Of a stretch of 64,000 bases of DNA, positions 40,332-51,813 are shown piece by piece; positions within the stretch are counted from its first letter, which is position 1; the number at the start of each line of letters is the position of its first letter. Both the position numbers and the translations under genes were made by a program. The DNA is taken from assembly GCF_021535135.1 (NCBI RefSeq), contig NZ_CP091036.1, positions 2,418,001-2,482,000 on the forward strand, given 5' to 3'. This DNA comes from Antarcticibacterium sp. 1MA-6-2. GTDB taxonomy: Bacteria > Bacteroidota > Bacteroidia > Flavobacteriales > Flavobacteriaceae. The notes under the pieces are model-generated. The model searched no databases and was not told the DNA's origin. It saw only the letters and a list, made by a program, of their open reading frames with translations.

Positions 40332-42400
40332 TTGATTAGAGATAATCAGGACCGTAATTTGCTGAATTATACTATTATAAAACTCAGCCTGCTATTGATA
40401 GTGGGAATAATCCTTGGGAATCATTTGCAAATTCCTCCGGGATGCCTGCTCTTTCCCGGAGCACTATTATTAGCTCTCTTTATAATTTCCTATAAACGTA
40501 CCAAAAACTTTCTTTTACAGGACGTATTCTTCGGAATTACCACCTATATTCTCTTTATATTCATAGGCATTACTACTACCAGCATCCATCAACCCAAAAA
40601 CCATCCCGATCATTTTACACATTTTTCTTCAGAAGGAACTACCGAATTTATAATTGCTGAAGTTCATGAAAGGCTAAAACCTTCAGCCTTCCAGGAACGG
40701 TATATTTTAAAAACCCGGGAAATTAATTCAAAGCCCGTAAGCGGAAAACTTTTACTTAACATCAACAAAGATTCAACTTTAGTAGTTCTTCACCCGGGAG
40801 ATCTTTTGGCAGTTACTTCTGAAATTGTTCAAATTAATAAACCCCTAAACCCTTACCAGTTTGACTACAGCAACTATATGGAAGATCTGGGTGTGTTGCG
40901 GCAGGTAAATGTTAGTAAACATCAGGTGATGATACTTCCTGAGAACAATAGGGGGTTTAGGGAAGTTGCCGGAAATATAAGAGGAAGTATAGTTTCAAAT
41001 TTAGAACATTATTCCTTTCAACCAGATGAACTAGCCATAATTCAGGCGCTGTTGTTAGGACAGCGACAGGAAATTTCGCAGGAGATCTACAGCAATTACG
41101 CAGCGGCAGGAGTTATTCATATTCTGGCCGTTTCGGGATTACACGTGGGAATTATACTGTTGTTGCTCAACAGGATTCTACAACCAATAGAGCGTTTGCC
41201 CAGGGGAAAGCTCATAAAAACTATAATCCTACTTCTCCTCCTGTGGTGTTTTGCCATCCTTGCTTAAGCCTCTCCCCTTCTGTGGTACGAGCTGTAAGTA
41301 TGTTTTCGTTCGTAGCTATAGGGATGCAATTAAACAGGCGCACCAGCGTGCTCAACACTCTTTTTATTTCCCTTTTGGTGCTATTGCTCATAAATCCCCA
41401 ATATCTCACACAGGTAGGCTTTCAATTGAGTTATGCGGCAGTTTTAAGTATAGTACTTATACAGCCACATCTATTTAATTTATACAAAGGAGAATCACGA
41501 TTTATAAAATATTTATGGGGAATACTTTCAGTAACTATCGCAGCGCAAATAGGAGTGTTACCTCTAAGCCTCTTCTATTTTCACCAGTTTCCGGGATTAT
41601 TTTTTGTTTCTAACCTCCTCATTTTACCTTTTCTGGGGATTATCCTGGCTACCGGGATCCTAGTTATGTTACTGTCGCTTCTAAACCTTCTGCCGGAATT
41701 GCTGGCTAATGCATTCAGCTGGATGATCAAAACATTAAACTCCATAGTAGAACTTGTTGCTGCAAAAGAAGATTTTATCTTTCAGGATATAAGTTTTTCC
41801 CTCACCTTATGTATAACCTCTTATCTTCTCGTCGCGGGATTCATTCTTTTGCTGAAGAAAATAAGTTACAGAAGAATTATGTTCTTGCTAATCGCCATAG
41901 CAGTTTTGCAAATAAGCTTTATTTCTGAAGAATTTTCAGCAGAAAGTACTGAAGTCTATGTATTCCACAAGAGTAGAAATACTGTCATTGGCGTAAAAAC
42001 GGAAAAAGAACTACAGTTGTTCCACGACTTTGAAAACGCAGCTATATCCTTCAGCTTTATCAAAAATTATTCAGTTGAAAAAGATATAGAGGAAATCAAG
42101 AACCTGCCTCTAAAGAACCTTTTTAATATCCATCATGCTGTTATGTTACGTATTGACAGCAGTGGAATCTATAGAATACGCGGGCTTAACCCTGAAATAA
42201 TTCTGCTCACCAACTCACCGCGAGTTAACCTGGAAAGGCTAATAAATATTTTACAACCCAAGATCATTATTGCTGATGGCAGCAACTATCCCTCAGTAGT
42301 TTCCCGGTGGAAGAAAACAGCCGAAAAAATGAAGCTCCCCTTCCACGCCACTGGTGAAAAGGGAGCTTTTCAATTTGAACCTTTGGCCGAAGGGAATTAG
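40332..42400 (+). CDS. ComEC/Rec2-type DNA uptake membrane protein, one frame break
   Basis: Polytopic membrane protein that carries single-stranded DNA across the inner membrane in natural competence, about 689 residues. The N-terminal DUF4131-like soluble part (about 85-200) is followed by the competence domain (ALLLGQRQEISQEIYSNYAA; GVIHILAVSGLHVGIILLLL). The frame breaks at 41262-41269 (GCTTAAGC, two bases too many). GCCGGC gives FAILAGLSPSVVRAV. The usual C-terminal metallo-beta-lactamase domain appears reduced. The start is probably TTG 40332, or a nearby codon, since no ATG fits. Confidence 0.9.
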
Positions 42401-42403
42401 CTT

Positions 42404-42946
42404 TTAGTTCTTAAAACTTCCTTTAAAGTTCTTCTCGTATTCCTGCCAGGCATCCTGGGTAGTCAATTTTTTATAATCATCCTTAGCAATCATTTTTAAA
42501 TAGATCTCCAATTGTTCCGGAGTTCTATATCCAGCTATAGGCGCGATGACATTAGATTGTTCATCAAAAAAAACCAGACTTGGATAGCCATTTATTTTTA
42601 GTGCATTTGCAAAAAAGTGCTGACTATTACGCCCCTTACGGTTAGGGTCGTAATTAGGATTGGTATAATTAAAATCCCGGTACATTACTTCTTCGGTTCC
42701 TTCAGCATTAAATTTTACTGCATAAAAATGTTTATTGACATAGTTCACCACATCCTTATTTGTAAAAGTTTTTTGATCCATAAGTTTACACGGGCCACAC
42801 CAGTCGGTATAAGCATCCATCAGGATCTTCTTTGGCGCTTTCTTTTGGGCAGCCAAAGCTTCATTCATGCTCATCCATTTAATTTCCTGCGCCTGAGAAA
42901 CACCCAGAGCTAAAAAGAAGAAAAATGCAAAATATCTTAGTTTCAT
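42404..42946 (-). CDS. Secreted thioredoxin-like protein
   Basis: A 180-residue protein with a signal peptide (YFAFFFFLALGVSQAQ) and a thioredoxin fold with active site DWCGPCKLMD and the cis-proline loop INGYPSLVFFD. The redox-active CGPC in a periplasmic protein suggests a reductase role in envelope disulphide handling. It is convergent with comEC, four bases apart, and intact. Confidence 0.92.
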   Translation of the reverse strand: MKLRYFAFFFFLALGVSQAQEIKWMSMNEALAAQKKAPKKILMDAYTDWCGPCKLMDQKTFTNKDVVNYVNKHFYAVKFNAEGTEEVMYRDFNYTNPNYDPNRKGRNSQHFFANALKINGYPSLVFFDEQSNVIAPIAGYRTPEQLEIYLKMIAKDDYKKLTTQDAWQEYEKNFKGSFKN

Positions 42947-43013
42947 TCTGTAAATTTTTAAAAGCCCTATTCAATTATCATTCCTAATATTTCCTGATAA
43001 TTAAAAAATGAGC

Positions 43014-44633
43014 TTAACGTATACCGTGCATTTTTTTGATTAAAGTTTTGTTGAGCATCAACATCACAATTCCTGCTGCTATAGGTATGAGTGTAAAAAT
43101 GAGGAAGAAAGTTGTCATTCCATATTCTTCAACTATAGGATCAATATAGCTACCTGTAACACCTGCCATAAGGTTAGCAATAAAATTTGCAACGAACCAG
43201 ACACCAAACATTAAACCTACTAATTTTACCGGGGCCAGCTTACTTACATAAGACAGACCTACCGGAGAAACACACAATTCTCCCAGGGTATGGAACAAAT
43301 ACGCAAAAATTAGAAATATCATGCTTACAGAAGCTGTTTTCGCCCCTACTGGAATCCCCATAGAACCATAGGAAAGAATGGCGAAACCAATACCCAGTAG
43401 GATTAATCCAATTGCAAATTTAACCTAGGCCCGGTGGGATTGAGTTTACTCTGCCATATTTTCGAGAAGAGTGGTGCAAAAGCAATAATAAAGAAGGAAT
43501 TTAAGATTCCAAACCACGATGCAGGAACTTCAGGTGATTCTTCTTCAAATTGTCTCATTAACATCCATATAACGATTCCCCATATGATGACAAAACTGGC
43601 TCCCAAAGCATAACTTGCCAGAGGATAATTTTTAAAGGTCTGGCGAAAAAGCATTATAAGAACCCAGGTAATAATCATTAATGGAATAACGGTCAATAAT
43701 GTATTAAATATCTTAAAAGTTAAGGCTCCCCCACCTACAAGAACCCTGTCAGTATAATCTGCTGCAAAAATGGTCATGGAACCTCCTGCCTGTTCAAATG
43801 CCCACCAAAAGAAGATGGTGAAAAATGCTAATACACTTATCACAATTAGCCTGTCCTTAGTAACTTTTGGGCTTTCCTCTACCGGAGGTTTAGCCTCTTC
43901 GAAAGATTTATCTTTAATCCTGTTCCCCTGTTCATCCTCAACCTCTCCTGTAATGGTTCTTTGGTCAACATAACCGTCTATTTTATCGGGTCTTAAACCT
44001 ATCCTACCAAAAATTCCCTGGGCAAAATAAAACTGCAACATTCCAAAGAACATAAAGATCCCTGCAAGACCAAAACCATAGTGCCAGCCAACGCTTTCTC
44101 CTATATAACCGCAAAGTAATATTCCCAAGAAGGCACTAAGCATTAATACCCATGTAAAAGATGGTATAACCTGCATCCTTTTCTTTACCCTGGTTGAGGT
44201 AAAGCTGACCCACAATTGAAGAAATATTAGGTTTGAAGAGGCCATTCCCAATGATAAGTAATCCCAATCCTAAATAAAAAAAGATGTCAGTAAAAACTTC
44301 AAAAGCCATAGAAGCATGGCCTAGTGTCATTAAAAATGCTCCAAGAATAATGGCATTCCTGTAGCCCATGATTTTATCTGCAATTAAACCACCAAAAATG
44401 GGGGTAACGTAGACAAGACAAGTGTACCATGCATATAAAAGCAGAGCTTCTGAACGTTCCCAACCCCATCCTTCGTCCATTATGGAAGAAACCAGGAATA
44501 AAACAAGTAGTGCCCGCATCCCATAGTAGGAAAACCTCTCCCACATTTCGGTAAAGAAAAGAATAAACAGACCTGCCGGATGGCCTAAAACCGTCTTTTG
44601 ATTGTGCTCTGATCCTCCAAATTTGAATTCCAT
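43014..44633 (-). CDS. Proton-dependent oligopeptide transporter (POT family), two frame breaks
   Basis: Inner-membrane di/tripeptide symporter with about 14 membrane segments, about 539 residues. The POT signature region FTEMWERFSYYGMRALLVLF lies near the N-terminus; INAGAFLGILLCGYIGE and FWWAFEQAGGSM follow, and LGELCVSPVGLSYVSKLAP near the end. Breaks: 44135-44141 (coding GCTTAGT, GCCGGT gives YMGINAGAFLGIL) and 43423-43430 (coding GCCTAGGT, two extra; GCCGGT gives PTGPVKFAIGLILLG). The neighbouring DPP IV-type gene upstream would supply dipeptides. Confidence 0.94.
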
Positions 44634-44655
44634 ATGATTTATTTATGTAGGGTTA

Positions 44656-46824
44656 TTATAGTTTTTCTTTAATGAATTTTGTCATAAGGGTATACAGGTG
44701 AAGTCGCGTATTCCCACCATAGATCCCATGATTTTTATCGGGATAGATCCTCCAGTCAAACTGTTTATTAGCCTGGATAAGTGCTTCTACCAGTCTCATG
44801 GTATTTTGTACATGAACATTATCATCAGCACTCCCATGAATGAGGAGGTAATCCCCTTTAAGCTTCTCCACGTGCGATAATGGTGAATTTTCATCATATC
44901 CTGAGGGATTCTCCTGCGGAGTGGTCAAATACCTTTCAGTATAAATGGTATCGTAAAATCTCCAGCTGGTCATAAGTGCTACCGCGATGGCCATAGAGAA
45001 GACATCATTTCCCTTTAAAATTGCATTGGTAGACATAAACCCGCCATAGCTCCATCCCCAGATCCCTATTCTCTCTTCATCTATGTAATCATAATCTGAA
45101 AAAAGTTTTGCTGCAGCGATTTGATCTTCAAGTTCGTATTTCCCTAGCTCGTTCTGCGTCACTTTTTTAAATGCAGCTCCTTTATACCCTGTACCTCTTC
45201 CATCTACAGCTGCAACAATATATCCTTCGTTTGCAAGCAACTGGTACCAATATTCATTTGAATTATAATATGTATTGGAAACAGATTGTGAGCCGGGACC
45301 GGAATATTGAAACATTAGGAGAGGATACTTTTTTGTTTCATCAAAATTTGTTGGTTTTATCATCCACATATTGAGCTCATTTCCGTTAACTGTAATGGTT
45401 GACAATTCCTTGGGAGCAAAATCATAAGCTTTCGAAAGCTCCAGCAGCTCGTTATTATCCTTGATCTCTCTTACCAGTTTACCTGTTTTGGCTTCGTGTA
45501 AGGTGTAGGTATAGGGAGTACTTGTATTAGTGAAAGTATTTATAAAGTAGGTGAAATCTGTACTGAAGTCTGCACTGTTTGTCCCTTCTTTATTAGTGAG
45601 TCGTTTTTTTGATTTACCATTAGCTTTTATAGAATACACGTCACGGTTAAGGCTTCCGTTTTCGGTACTTTGGTAGAAAATGGTATTCGTTTTAGGGCTA
45701 AAGCCGTAATAGCGGGTAACTTCCCAATCTCCATTGGTTACCTGATTAATCAATTTCCCTGTTTCGTCGTAGTGGTAGATGTGGTTGAATCCATCTTTTT
45801 CACTGGTCCAGATAAAGCTGTTATCCTTAAGAAAAGTCAAATTATCGGTAATATCCACATAAGCCTTATCTTTTTCGTTTAGAACAACTTTGGTTTCAAG
45901 TGTTTTTGCGTTAACAAAGATTAAGTCCAAATTATTTTGATGACGGTTTAATACCTGCACACTTAAAATGGCCGGATCATTGGTCCAATTTATACGTGGG
46001 ATATAGAAATCTTCATAATTCCCCAATTCCACCTTTCGGGATGTTTTTTCCGCAACCGAATAAATATGCAGGGAAACTTCGGCATTCTTTTCCCCTGCTT
46101 TTGGATATTTAAAAGTTGAAGCTTCGGGATATAATTCTTCTCCAAAAACGTCCATTGAAAATTCCGGAACTTCCTTTTCATCAAACCTCAAATAAGCAAG
46201 GTAGTTTCCTGTGGCATTCCATTCAAATGCTCGCACAATGCCGAATTCTTCTTCATAAACCCAATCTGTAATTCCGTTTATAATTTCATTCTTCTTTCCA
46301 TCTTCTGTAACCTGCACTTCGTTACCGCTTGACAGATCTTTTATGTAAATGTTGTTTTCATAGACATACGCAACTTTAGAAGCATCAGGTGAAAAAGTTG
46401 GCTCCTGCACCTTATTCTCGCTAAGCTTTGTCAGGGTTTCTGTAGAAAAGTCATAAACGTAATAAATTCCCCGGGAAGAGTGGCGGTAGATTTGTTCAGA
46501 ACCTGTTTCGAGCAGAGCTTTATTCTCATCATCGCTTAACTGGTAACCCTGAAACCTTTTAATACCGTCTAATTTGGAAGATTGGAGAAGGCTCCTTTTC
46601 TTTTCCCCACTTTTGTAATCGTAAACATCTATGCTGGTGCCGCTATTTTGATCCTGATTAAGAACAATATATTCTGTTCCGTTATTTAAAGATTTTAAAG
46701 ATTCAAGACGCTCCGGGCTAAAAGTTCCGTTCCATATTTCCTCGAGTGTAATCTCTTTTTCCTGTGCAAAAACTGTAGTAGCACCTACAAATAAAAATGC
46801 CAGCAGTACGTGGGGTAACTTCAT
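44656..46824 (-). CDS. Dipeptidyl peptidase IV-type serine peptidase (S9)
   Basis: Secreted prolyl dipeptidase, 722 residues, with a signal peptide (LLAFLFVGATTVFAQ), an N-terminal beta-propeller (about 60-480) and a C-terminal alpha/beta hydrolase. The catalytic Ser is in GIWGWSYGGFMS, the Asp in HGSADDNVHVQN, the His in DKNHGIYGG. The propeller Glu pair for the substrate amino end is in DWVYEEEFG. It lies 22 bases upstream of the POT transporter on the same strand, forming a peptide-use pair. The gene is intact. Confidence 0.96.
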   Translation of the reverse strand: MKLPHVLLAFLFVGATTVFAQEKEITLEEIWNGTFSPERLESLKSLNNGTEYIVLNQDQNSGTSIDVYDYKSGEKKRSLLQSSKLDGIKRFQGYQLSDDENKALLETGSEQIYRHSSRGIYYVYDFSTETLTKLSENKVQEPTFSPDASKVAYVYENNIYIKDLSSGNEVQVTEDGKKNEIINGITDWVYEEEFGIVRAFEWNATGNYLAYLRFDEKEVPEFSMDVFGEELYPEASTFKYPKAGEKNAEVSLHIYSVAEKTSRKVELGNYEDFYIPRINWTNDPAILSVQVLNRHQNNLDLIFVNAKTLETKVVLNEKDKAYVDITDNLTFLKDNSFIWTSEKDGFNHIYHYDETGKLINQVTNGDWEVTRYYGFSPKTNTIFYQSTENGSLNRDVYSIKANGKSKKRLTNKEGTNSADFSTDFTYFINTFTNTSTPYTYTLHEAKTGKLVREIKDNNELLELSKAYDFAPKELSTITVNGNELNMWMIKPTNFDETKKYPLLMFQYSGPGSQSVSNTYYNSNEYWYQLLANEGYIVAAVDGRGTGYKGAAFKKVTQNELGKYELEDQIAAAKLFSDYDYIDEERIGIWGWSYGGFMSTNAILKGNDVFSMAIAVALMTSWRFYDTIYTERYLTTPQENPSGYDENSPLSHVEKLKGDYLLIHGSADDNVHVQNTMRLVEALIQANKQFDWRIYPDKNHGIYGGNTRLHLYTLMTKFIKEKL

Positions 46825-46993
46825 AAAAAGTAGAAAAATTTTTAATTGGCCAAGTTTACTAAAAATTCAGCAAAAAATGGAGTTTGGGACTGTTAAATAC
46901 TAAGACTTTGTTAATGCGCAGTACCTGTACTGCTCTGCTCTTCCTCCCATTTTCAATATAGAAAAGGACTTTTAGTAATAGTCTTAGTAATTG

Positions 46994-47001
46994 TATCTTT
47001 G
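46994..47001 (+). promoter_or_regulatory. Candidate -7 promoter element of the mevalonate genes
   Basis: TATCTTTG matches TAnnTTTG and lies 21 bases before the ATG at 47022. Confidence 0.55.
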
Positions 47002-47021
47002 CATCACAAATTATAATTAGT

Positions 47022-48337
47022 ATGATTAAGCCCGTAACAGGTTTTTCTAAGCTTAGCAAGGAAGAGAAAATTACCTGGTTGTCAAATACTTACTTAAGAG
47101 ATTCTCCCACTACCGAAAATGTTCTTCGGCAGTATTGGAATAATGATCCCGACCTGCAGCGTCTTCATGAGGAATTTACAGAAAATACTTTAACCAACTT
47201 TTATCTGCCTTTTGGTATTGCTCCTAATTTTAATATTAACGGGGAATTGTATGCCATTCCTATGGCCATTGAAGAAAGTTCTGTTATTGCAGCAGCCAGT
47301 AAAGCAGCAAAATTCTGGGGCAGCAGAGGCGGCTTTAAAGTAAAAGTGCTAAATACTACCAAGGTTGGGCAGGTTCACTTTCTTTTTAAAGGTGCTAAAG
47401 AAAAGCTCACAACCTTTTTTAATGATGTTAAGCCTCGCCTTTTGGATGGAGTAGCGGGTATTACCCGGAATATGGAAAAAAGAGGAGGTGGAGTACTTGA
47501 TATTGAACTGCGGGATAAGACAGCACTTCTTGAAAATTATTATCAGCTGCATTGCAAGTTTGAGACAAAAGATTCCATGGGTGCTAATTTTATTAATTCC
47601 TGCCTGGAGAAATTTGCGGAAGTTTTCCGAACTGCGGCTGCTGAAAATGAGCAGTTTTCTGAAGAAGAAAAGCACCCGGAAATTATCATAAGCATCCTGT
47701 CCAACTTTGTACCGGAATGTCTGGTAAGAGCTGAAGTTTCCTGCCCTATAGAAGACCTTAAGGATGAGAAAATTAATGATCCTTATGCTTTTGCTGAAAA
47801 ATTTGTAACAGCCATTAAAATAGCTGAACTGGAAACCCATCGTGCAGTCACCCACAACAAAGGAATTATGAACGGAATAGATGCCGTGGTCCTGGCGACT
47901 GTAATGACTTTAGAGCGGTGGAAATGGCGTACACGCATATGCCGCGAAAGATGGAACTTATAGCAGTCTTACCCATGCCGAAGTAAAAGAAGATCATTTC
48001 AAATTCTGGATGGAAATTCCACTAGCTGTTGGTACTGTGGGTGGGCTTACAAATCTTCATCCCCTCGTGAAAGTCGCTCTCGAAATTCTGCAGAAACCTT
48101 CAGCTTCCAAATTAATGGAGATCATTGCAGTAGCAGGATTAGCTCAAAACTTTGCAGCAATAAAATCACTGGTAACCACTAAGCATTCAGCAGGGGCACA
48201 TGAAAATGCACCTTATGAATATCCTGAATCAGCAAAATGCCACTCCAGAGGAGAAGGAAGAGTTAATAAACTATTTTAAACATAATACGGTCACCCATAG
48301 CGGAGTGGTAGAGCATCTGGAAAAAATTAGACAATGA
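47022..48337 (+). CDS. Hydroxymethylglutaryl-CoA reductase, class II type, three frame breaks
   Basis: Interconverts HMG-CoA and mevalonate, the committed step to isoprenoids, about 438 residues. The catalytic Glu is in ENTLTNFYLPFGIA, the Lys in HNKGIMNGIDAVVLATGND with the Asp at its end, and the His in QQGHMKMH. Breaks: 47898-47902 (ACTGT, ACCGGT gives ATGNDFRAVE), 47924-47928 (ATGGC, GCCGGC gives VEAGVHAYAARDGTY) and 48178-48184 (ACTAAGC, ACCGGC gives TTGIQQGHMKMHLMNIL). The final stretch to TGA 48335-48337 ends EHLEKIRQ. It overlaps the kinase gene by ATGA. Confidence 0.93.
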
Positions 48338-49254
48338 TCCAAAAATATCGCAGCAACGGTAAACTTTTATTAACAGGGGAATACCTGGTACTGGATGGCG
48401 CACTCGCTTTAGCATTGCCTACAAAACCTGGACAATCTTTGGAGGTATTACCTGCAGAAGGAAAGATGACTGGCTGGACAGCTTTAGACAAAAATGGAAA
48501 GCCGTGGCTGGATTTCAAATTTTCTCTGGACCAGAACAGCTTTCAGAAAGAAAATGAAACTTCTTCTAATGAAGCTGAAACAACCCTGTTAAAGATCCTT
48601 ACAGCTGCCCACCAGATGAATCAGAAAGTATTCGGTTCCGGACTGAATTACATTGTCACCACAATGCTTGAATTTGAGAAGGAGTGGGGTCTTGGAAGTT
48701 CTTCTACTCTTGTAAACAACATTGCTTCCTGGTTCCAAATAGATCCTTATATTTTGCTTGAAAAGACCTTTGGAGGAAGCGGGTATGATATTGCAGCAGC
48801 ACAGGCAGAGCAGGCAGTAACTTATCAGCTTCAGGATAAGGGTCGCAGTGTCCTTAATATTGATTTTGACCCTCCCTTCCCTGATAAGCTCTTTTTCGTT
48901 TATTTAAATCAAAAACAAAACAGCCGCTCTTCTATTGCTCACTACAGGAAGCAATCCCGTAAAGATTTGCAGGAAGCTGTGGATAAAGTTTCTGGTCTCA
49001 CAAGTAGCTTTACCTCCTGTGAGGATTTTCAGGAATTTGAACTTTTAATGGAAATTCATGAGACTGTTATTTCCAGGGTGATTGATATTCCCAAAATAAA
49101 GACAACACATTTTTCAGATTTTAAAGGCAGCATCAAAAGTCTGGGAGGCTGGGGTGGTGACTTTATACTTGCCACAGGAGATGATGAGGCAAAAAATTAT
49201 TTCAGAAAAAAAGGTTTTAGAGTGGTCATTCCATATTCTGAAATGATCCTATAG
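48334..49254 (+). CDS. GYDIA-family GHMP kinase
   Basis: A 306-residue small-molecule kinase of the GHMP fold. It has the phosphate loop EWGLGSSSTLVNN (about residue 128) and the family's naming motif GGSGYDIAAAQA. The N-terminus (SNGKLLLTGEYLVLDGALALA) resembles mevalonate and phosphomevalonate kinases. The overlap with the HMG-CoA reductase gene supports a role in the mevalonate pathway, perhaps as mevalonate kinase; the exact substrate is an inference. The gene is intact. Confidence 0.92.
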   Translation: MIQKYRSNGKLLLTGEYLVLDGALALALPTKPGQSLEVLPAEGKMTGWTALDKNGKPWLDFKFSLDQNSFQKENETSSNEAETTLLKILTAAHQMNQKVFGSGLNYIVTTMLEFEKEWGLGSSSTLVNNIASWFQIDPYILLEKTFGGSGYDIAAAQAEQAVTYQLQDKGRSVLNIDFDPPFPDKLFFVYLNQKQNSRSSIAHYRKQSRKDLQEAVDKVSGLTSSFTSCEDFQEFELLMEIHETVISRVIDIPKIKTTHFSDFKGSIKSLGGWGGDFILATGDDEAKNYFRKKGFRVVIPYSEMIL

Positions 49255-49300
49255 GTCATTGAAGTTTCCTCCTTGAGAGATTCCTCCTTTCCCGCGATTC

Positions 49301-49484
49301 CAGGTTTCCAAAGACCTCACAGGTTTTCCAAAGACCTCACAGGTTTTCCAAAGACCTCACAGGTTTTCCAAAGACCTCACAGGTTTTCCAAAGACCTCAC
49401 AGGTTTTCCAAAGACCTCACAGGTTTTCCAAAGACCTCACAGGTTTTCCAAAGACCTCACAGGTTTTAAAAACCTGTGAGGTCT
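49301..49484. repeat. 20-bp tandem repeat (8 units) ending in a 16-bp-arm palindrome
   Basis: Eight head-to-tail copies of AGGTTTTCCAAAGACCTCAC, the first slightly diverged, run from 49301 to 49460. The array ends in a perfect inverted repeat, AGACCTCACAGGTTTT (49452-49467) and AAAACCTGTGAGGTCT (49469-49484). The same core (ACCTCACAGG) forms the hairpin at 57478-57511. An open frame runs through it but encodes only a repeat of QRPHRFSKDLTGFPKTS type and is not a gene. Confidence 0.95.
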
Positions 49485-49542
49485 AATCTACATCCAAACC
49501 TGACTCATCCTTCTCCGGCTGCCAAACCTCTTTCCCACCAAT

Positions 49543-49573
49543 AAAAAAGCCCTAACATTATATGCAAGGGCTT
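49543..49573 (-). terminator. Terminator of the PpiD-type gene
   Basis: AGCCCT and AGGGCT pair around 13 bases. On the minus strand the stem is followed by six T. It lies about 20 bases past the stop at 49595. Confidence 0.85.
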
Positions 49574-49594
49574 CAGTTATTATTATCTCCAGGT

Positions 49595-51716
49595 CTAGTA
49601 AAACCTGGCTCTGTTATCTTCTATATCTGCATTTTGTTTTAGAGCTTCAAACACTCTTTCCTGTACTCCCTGTCTTCTTTGCTGGGTTTGTTGAGTAGCA
49701 AAATTTCTATAGGATTCCATATCGGGAGCACGGTTTATAGTAGTTACTTCTACCACATACACCCCGTTGTTACCCTGGATTGGTTTACTCAATTCTCCCT
49801 GCTCAAGAGCAAAGGCAGTTCCTACGACTTCCGGCTCATTTCCTGCTCCGGCGATAGTAGGATTTTTAAGGTTAACAGCGTTTACAGTTTGCACACTTAC
49901 ATTTTGATTTTGCGCAATCTGCTCTAGACTATTGGCACTAATTTTACTCTTAATTATTTCAGCTTTCTTCTGTTTAGTAAGAATAGGAGTTACAGTGGCT
50001 GAAGCATCTTCAGCACTCATTAAACCTTCTTCCTTTACTGCAGTGACCTGGGCTACAACATATCCTCCCGGTACTTCAAATCTACTAATGTCTCCTGCTT
50101 TAATATCCTCTCCAAATGCCCACTGCACAATTCTCCTTTGAGCGCCAACTCCGGGAATATTTTCATCAAGAGCTTTCACATCCTTTACAGTACGAACCTG
50201 TACGTTATCCTTTTTAGCCGCATCGACAAAACTGCCGTTCTTGGCCTCCATTTCAAATTGAATCACTTTTGTATAAAGATCGTTCAATGACTGCTCTGAT
50301 GGCTGAATTTCTCTGGCAATAGTTGCCACTTTTACAGCTTCCTCTTCAGATGTTTTTTCTACTACGCTAATTACGTGGTAACCAAAATCGCTTTCTACAA
50401 CACCAACGCTCCCCGGCGTGCTTTCAAATACAAAATCATTAAAAGCCGGAATCATATCACCCGGGCGGAAGAATCCTAAATCCCCTCCCTGAGTTTGTGA
50501 AGCCTGGTCTGCAGAAAATTGCGCTGCAAGCTCTGCAAATTTTTCTTTATCCCCTCTCACAACCTGTGCAAGACTATCGGCAAGAGTTTTTGCTTCTTCT
50601 TTTGTTCTTGTTGCACCATTGGCAGTTTGAAGACCCTGCCAGGTAACCATAATATGGCTTGCTTTAGCTGAATCTGCCATTTGACGTTTTTCAAGCATTC
50701 TGGTCACTTTCCAGTATCCATTTTCCTTATAGGGTCCTAGCAATTCACCCGGCTGAAGATTAAAGATGGCATCTACATTTTCTCCCTGGTACTGGTCTCT
50801 AAAAATAAATCTATCCTGAAATTGAATATCAGAATTTTGATTTACAAATCCTTCAATATTATTTGTAGTTCTAAAACCTGCAACGGTATCATTAGAACTT
50901 GTAGAAGAATTAAATTGCGCTCTTCCATCAAGCACACTTTCTATTTCCTGTTTTGCTTCGGCCTCATCCTGGCTGGATGCTTCTTCCTGAAAAACGATAT
51001 ATTGTAGATCCCGGGCTTTGTCTGACTTAAACCTTTTGGGATGATTTTTTACATAGCTACGGATATCTTCTTTTGTAACCTGAACTTCAGAATCAGGAAC
51101 AGTAGTGTAAGGAATTTGAACATATTTAAAGTCAACATTGTCATTCTCCATACGGTATGCCTGCTCCCCTTCCAGTAAAGTGGCACCAAGATCAGCTCTT
51201 ACCAGGTTAAAATATATATTTTCCCGGGCCCCTTCAGCAATTGAGTTTTCATAAGCAACCCACTGTTGGTATGCTTGTGGAGAAGTAGCTTTAAGATTGG
51301 CAACATATTCCTGAAGCCTGTTTTCATCAAACATTCCTGCTTCATTTGTAAAATTAGGATTTTGAGCCAACTGCATTCTTAGCGCTCGTCTTACCTGTGC
51401 CTCACCCACTTCAATTCCCAGCTCTTCAAACTGCTCCTTAAGCATAACCTCCCGAAGCTTAAAATCCCAAACCTGATTTACAGCCTGGGTTGTTGAAGCA
51501 TTGGGTCCCATATTTTGCTGGTAAGCCTCCACCTGCCTTGCAAAAATCCTCACGGCTTACTTCTTCACCATTTACAGTGGCAACAACATTTTGAGATTTC
51601 TGTGAACTCATCCCGCCATTGCGAATCACATCGGCCAAAACGAATGAAAATAAGGCCAATGCAATAATTATGATCAAGAAAACAGAACGTTGTCTAATTT
51701 TATTTAATACTGCCAT
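49595..51716 (-). CDS. Peptidyl-prolyl isomerase, PpiD/SurA type, one frame break
   Basis: Inner-membrane-anchored periplasmic chaperone and prolyl isomerase, about 707 residues. An N-terminal membrane anchor (SVFLIIIIALALFSFVLADV) leads to a SurA-like helical region, the parvulin domain (ASHIMVTWQGL, FAELAAQFSADQASQTQGG, LGFFRPGDMIPAF; about 345-450) and a second degenerate domain near the C-terminus. The frame breaks at 51542-51546, where the coding strand has five T instead of four. Four T give VSREDFARQVEAYQQNMG. This is a homopolymer error. It is the last gene of the cluster starting at coaX. Confidence 0.95.
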
Positions 51717-51813
51717 TTCTAGTTATTGTTTAATCTAATATAGTGGGCGAAAATAGTGTTTTTAGGTAAATTAAAAAACTTAATATTTGCAAAATATTAA
51801 CGCCTGAAAGAAT

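Noticed and set aside
49273..49479. Open frame encoding a repeated peptide
   Set aside because: It only reads through the 20-bp tandem repeat. A 20-base unit cycles all three frames, which gives an apparent three-unit peptide repeat. No ribosome site or homologue-like feature is present.
49301..49484. Possible CRISPR array
   Set aside because: The units are contiguous 20-base copies with no unique spacers, no leader and no cas genes nearby.
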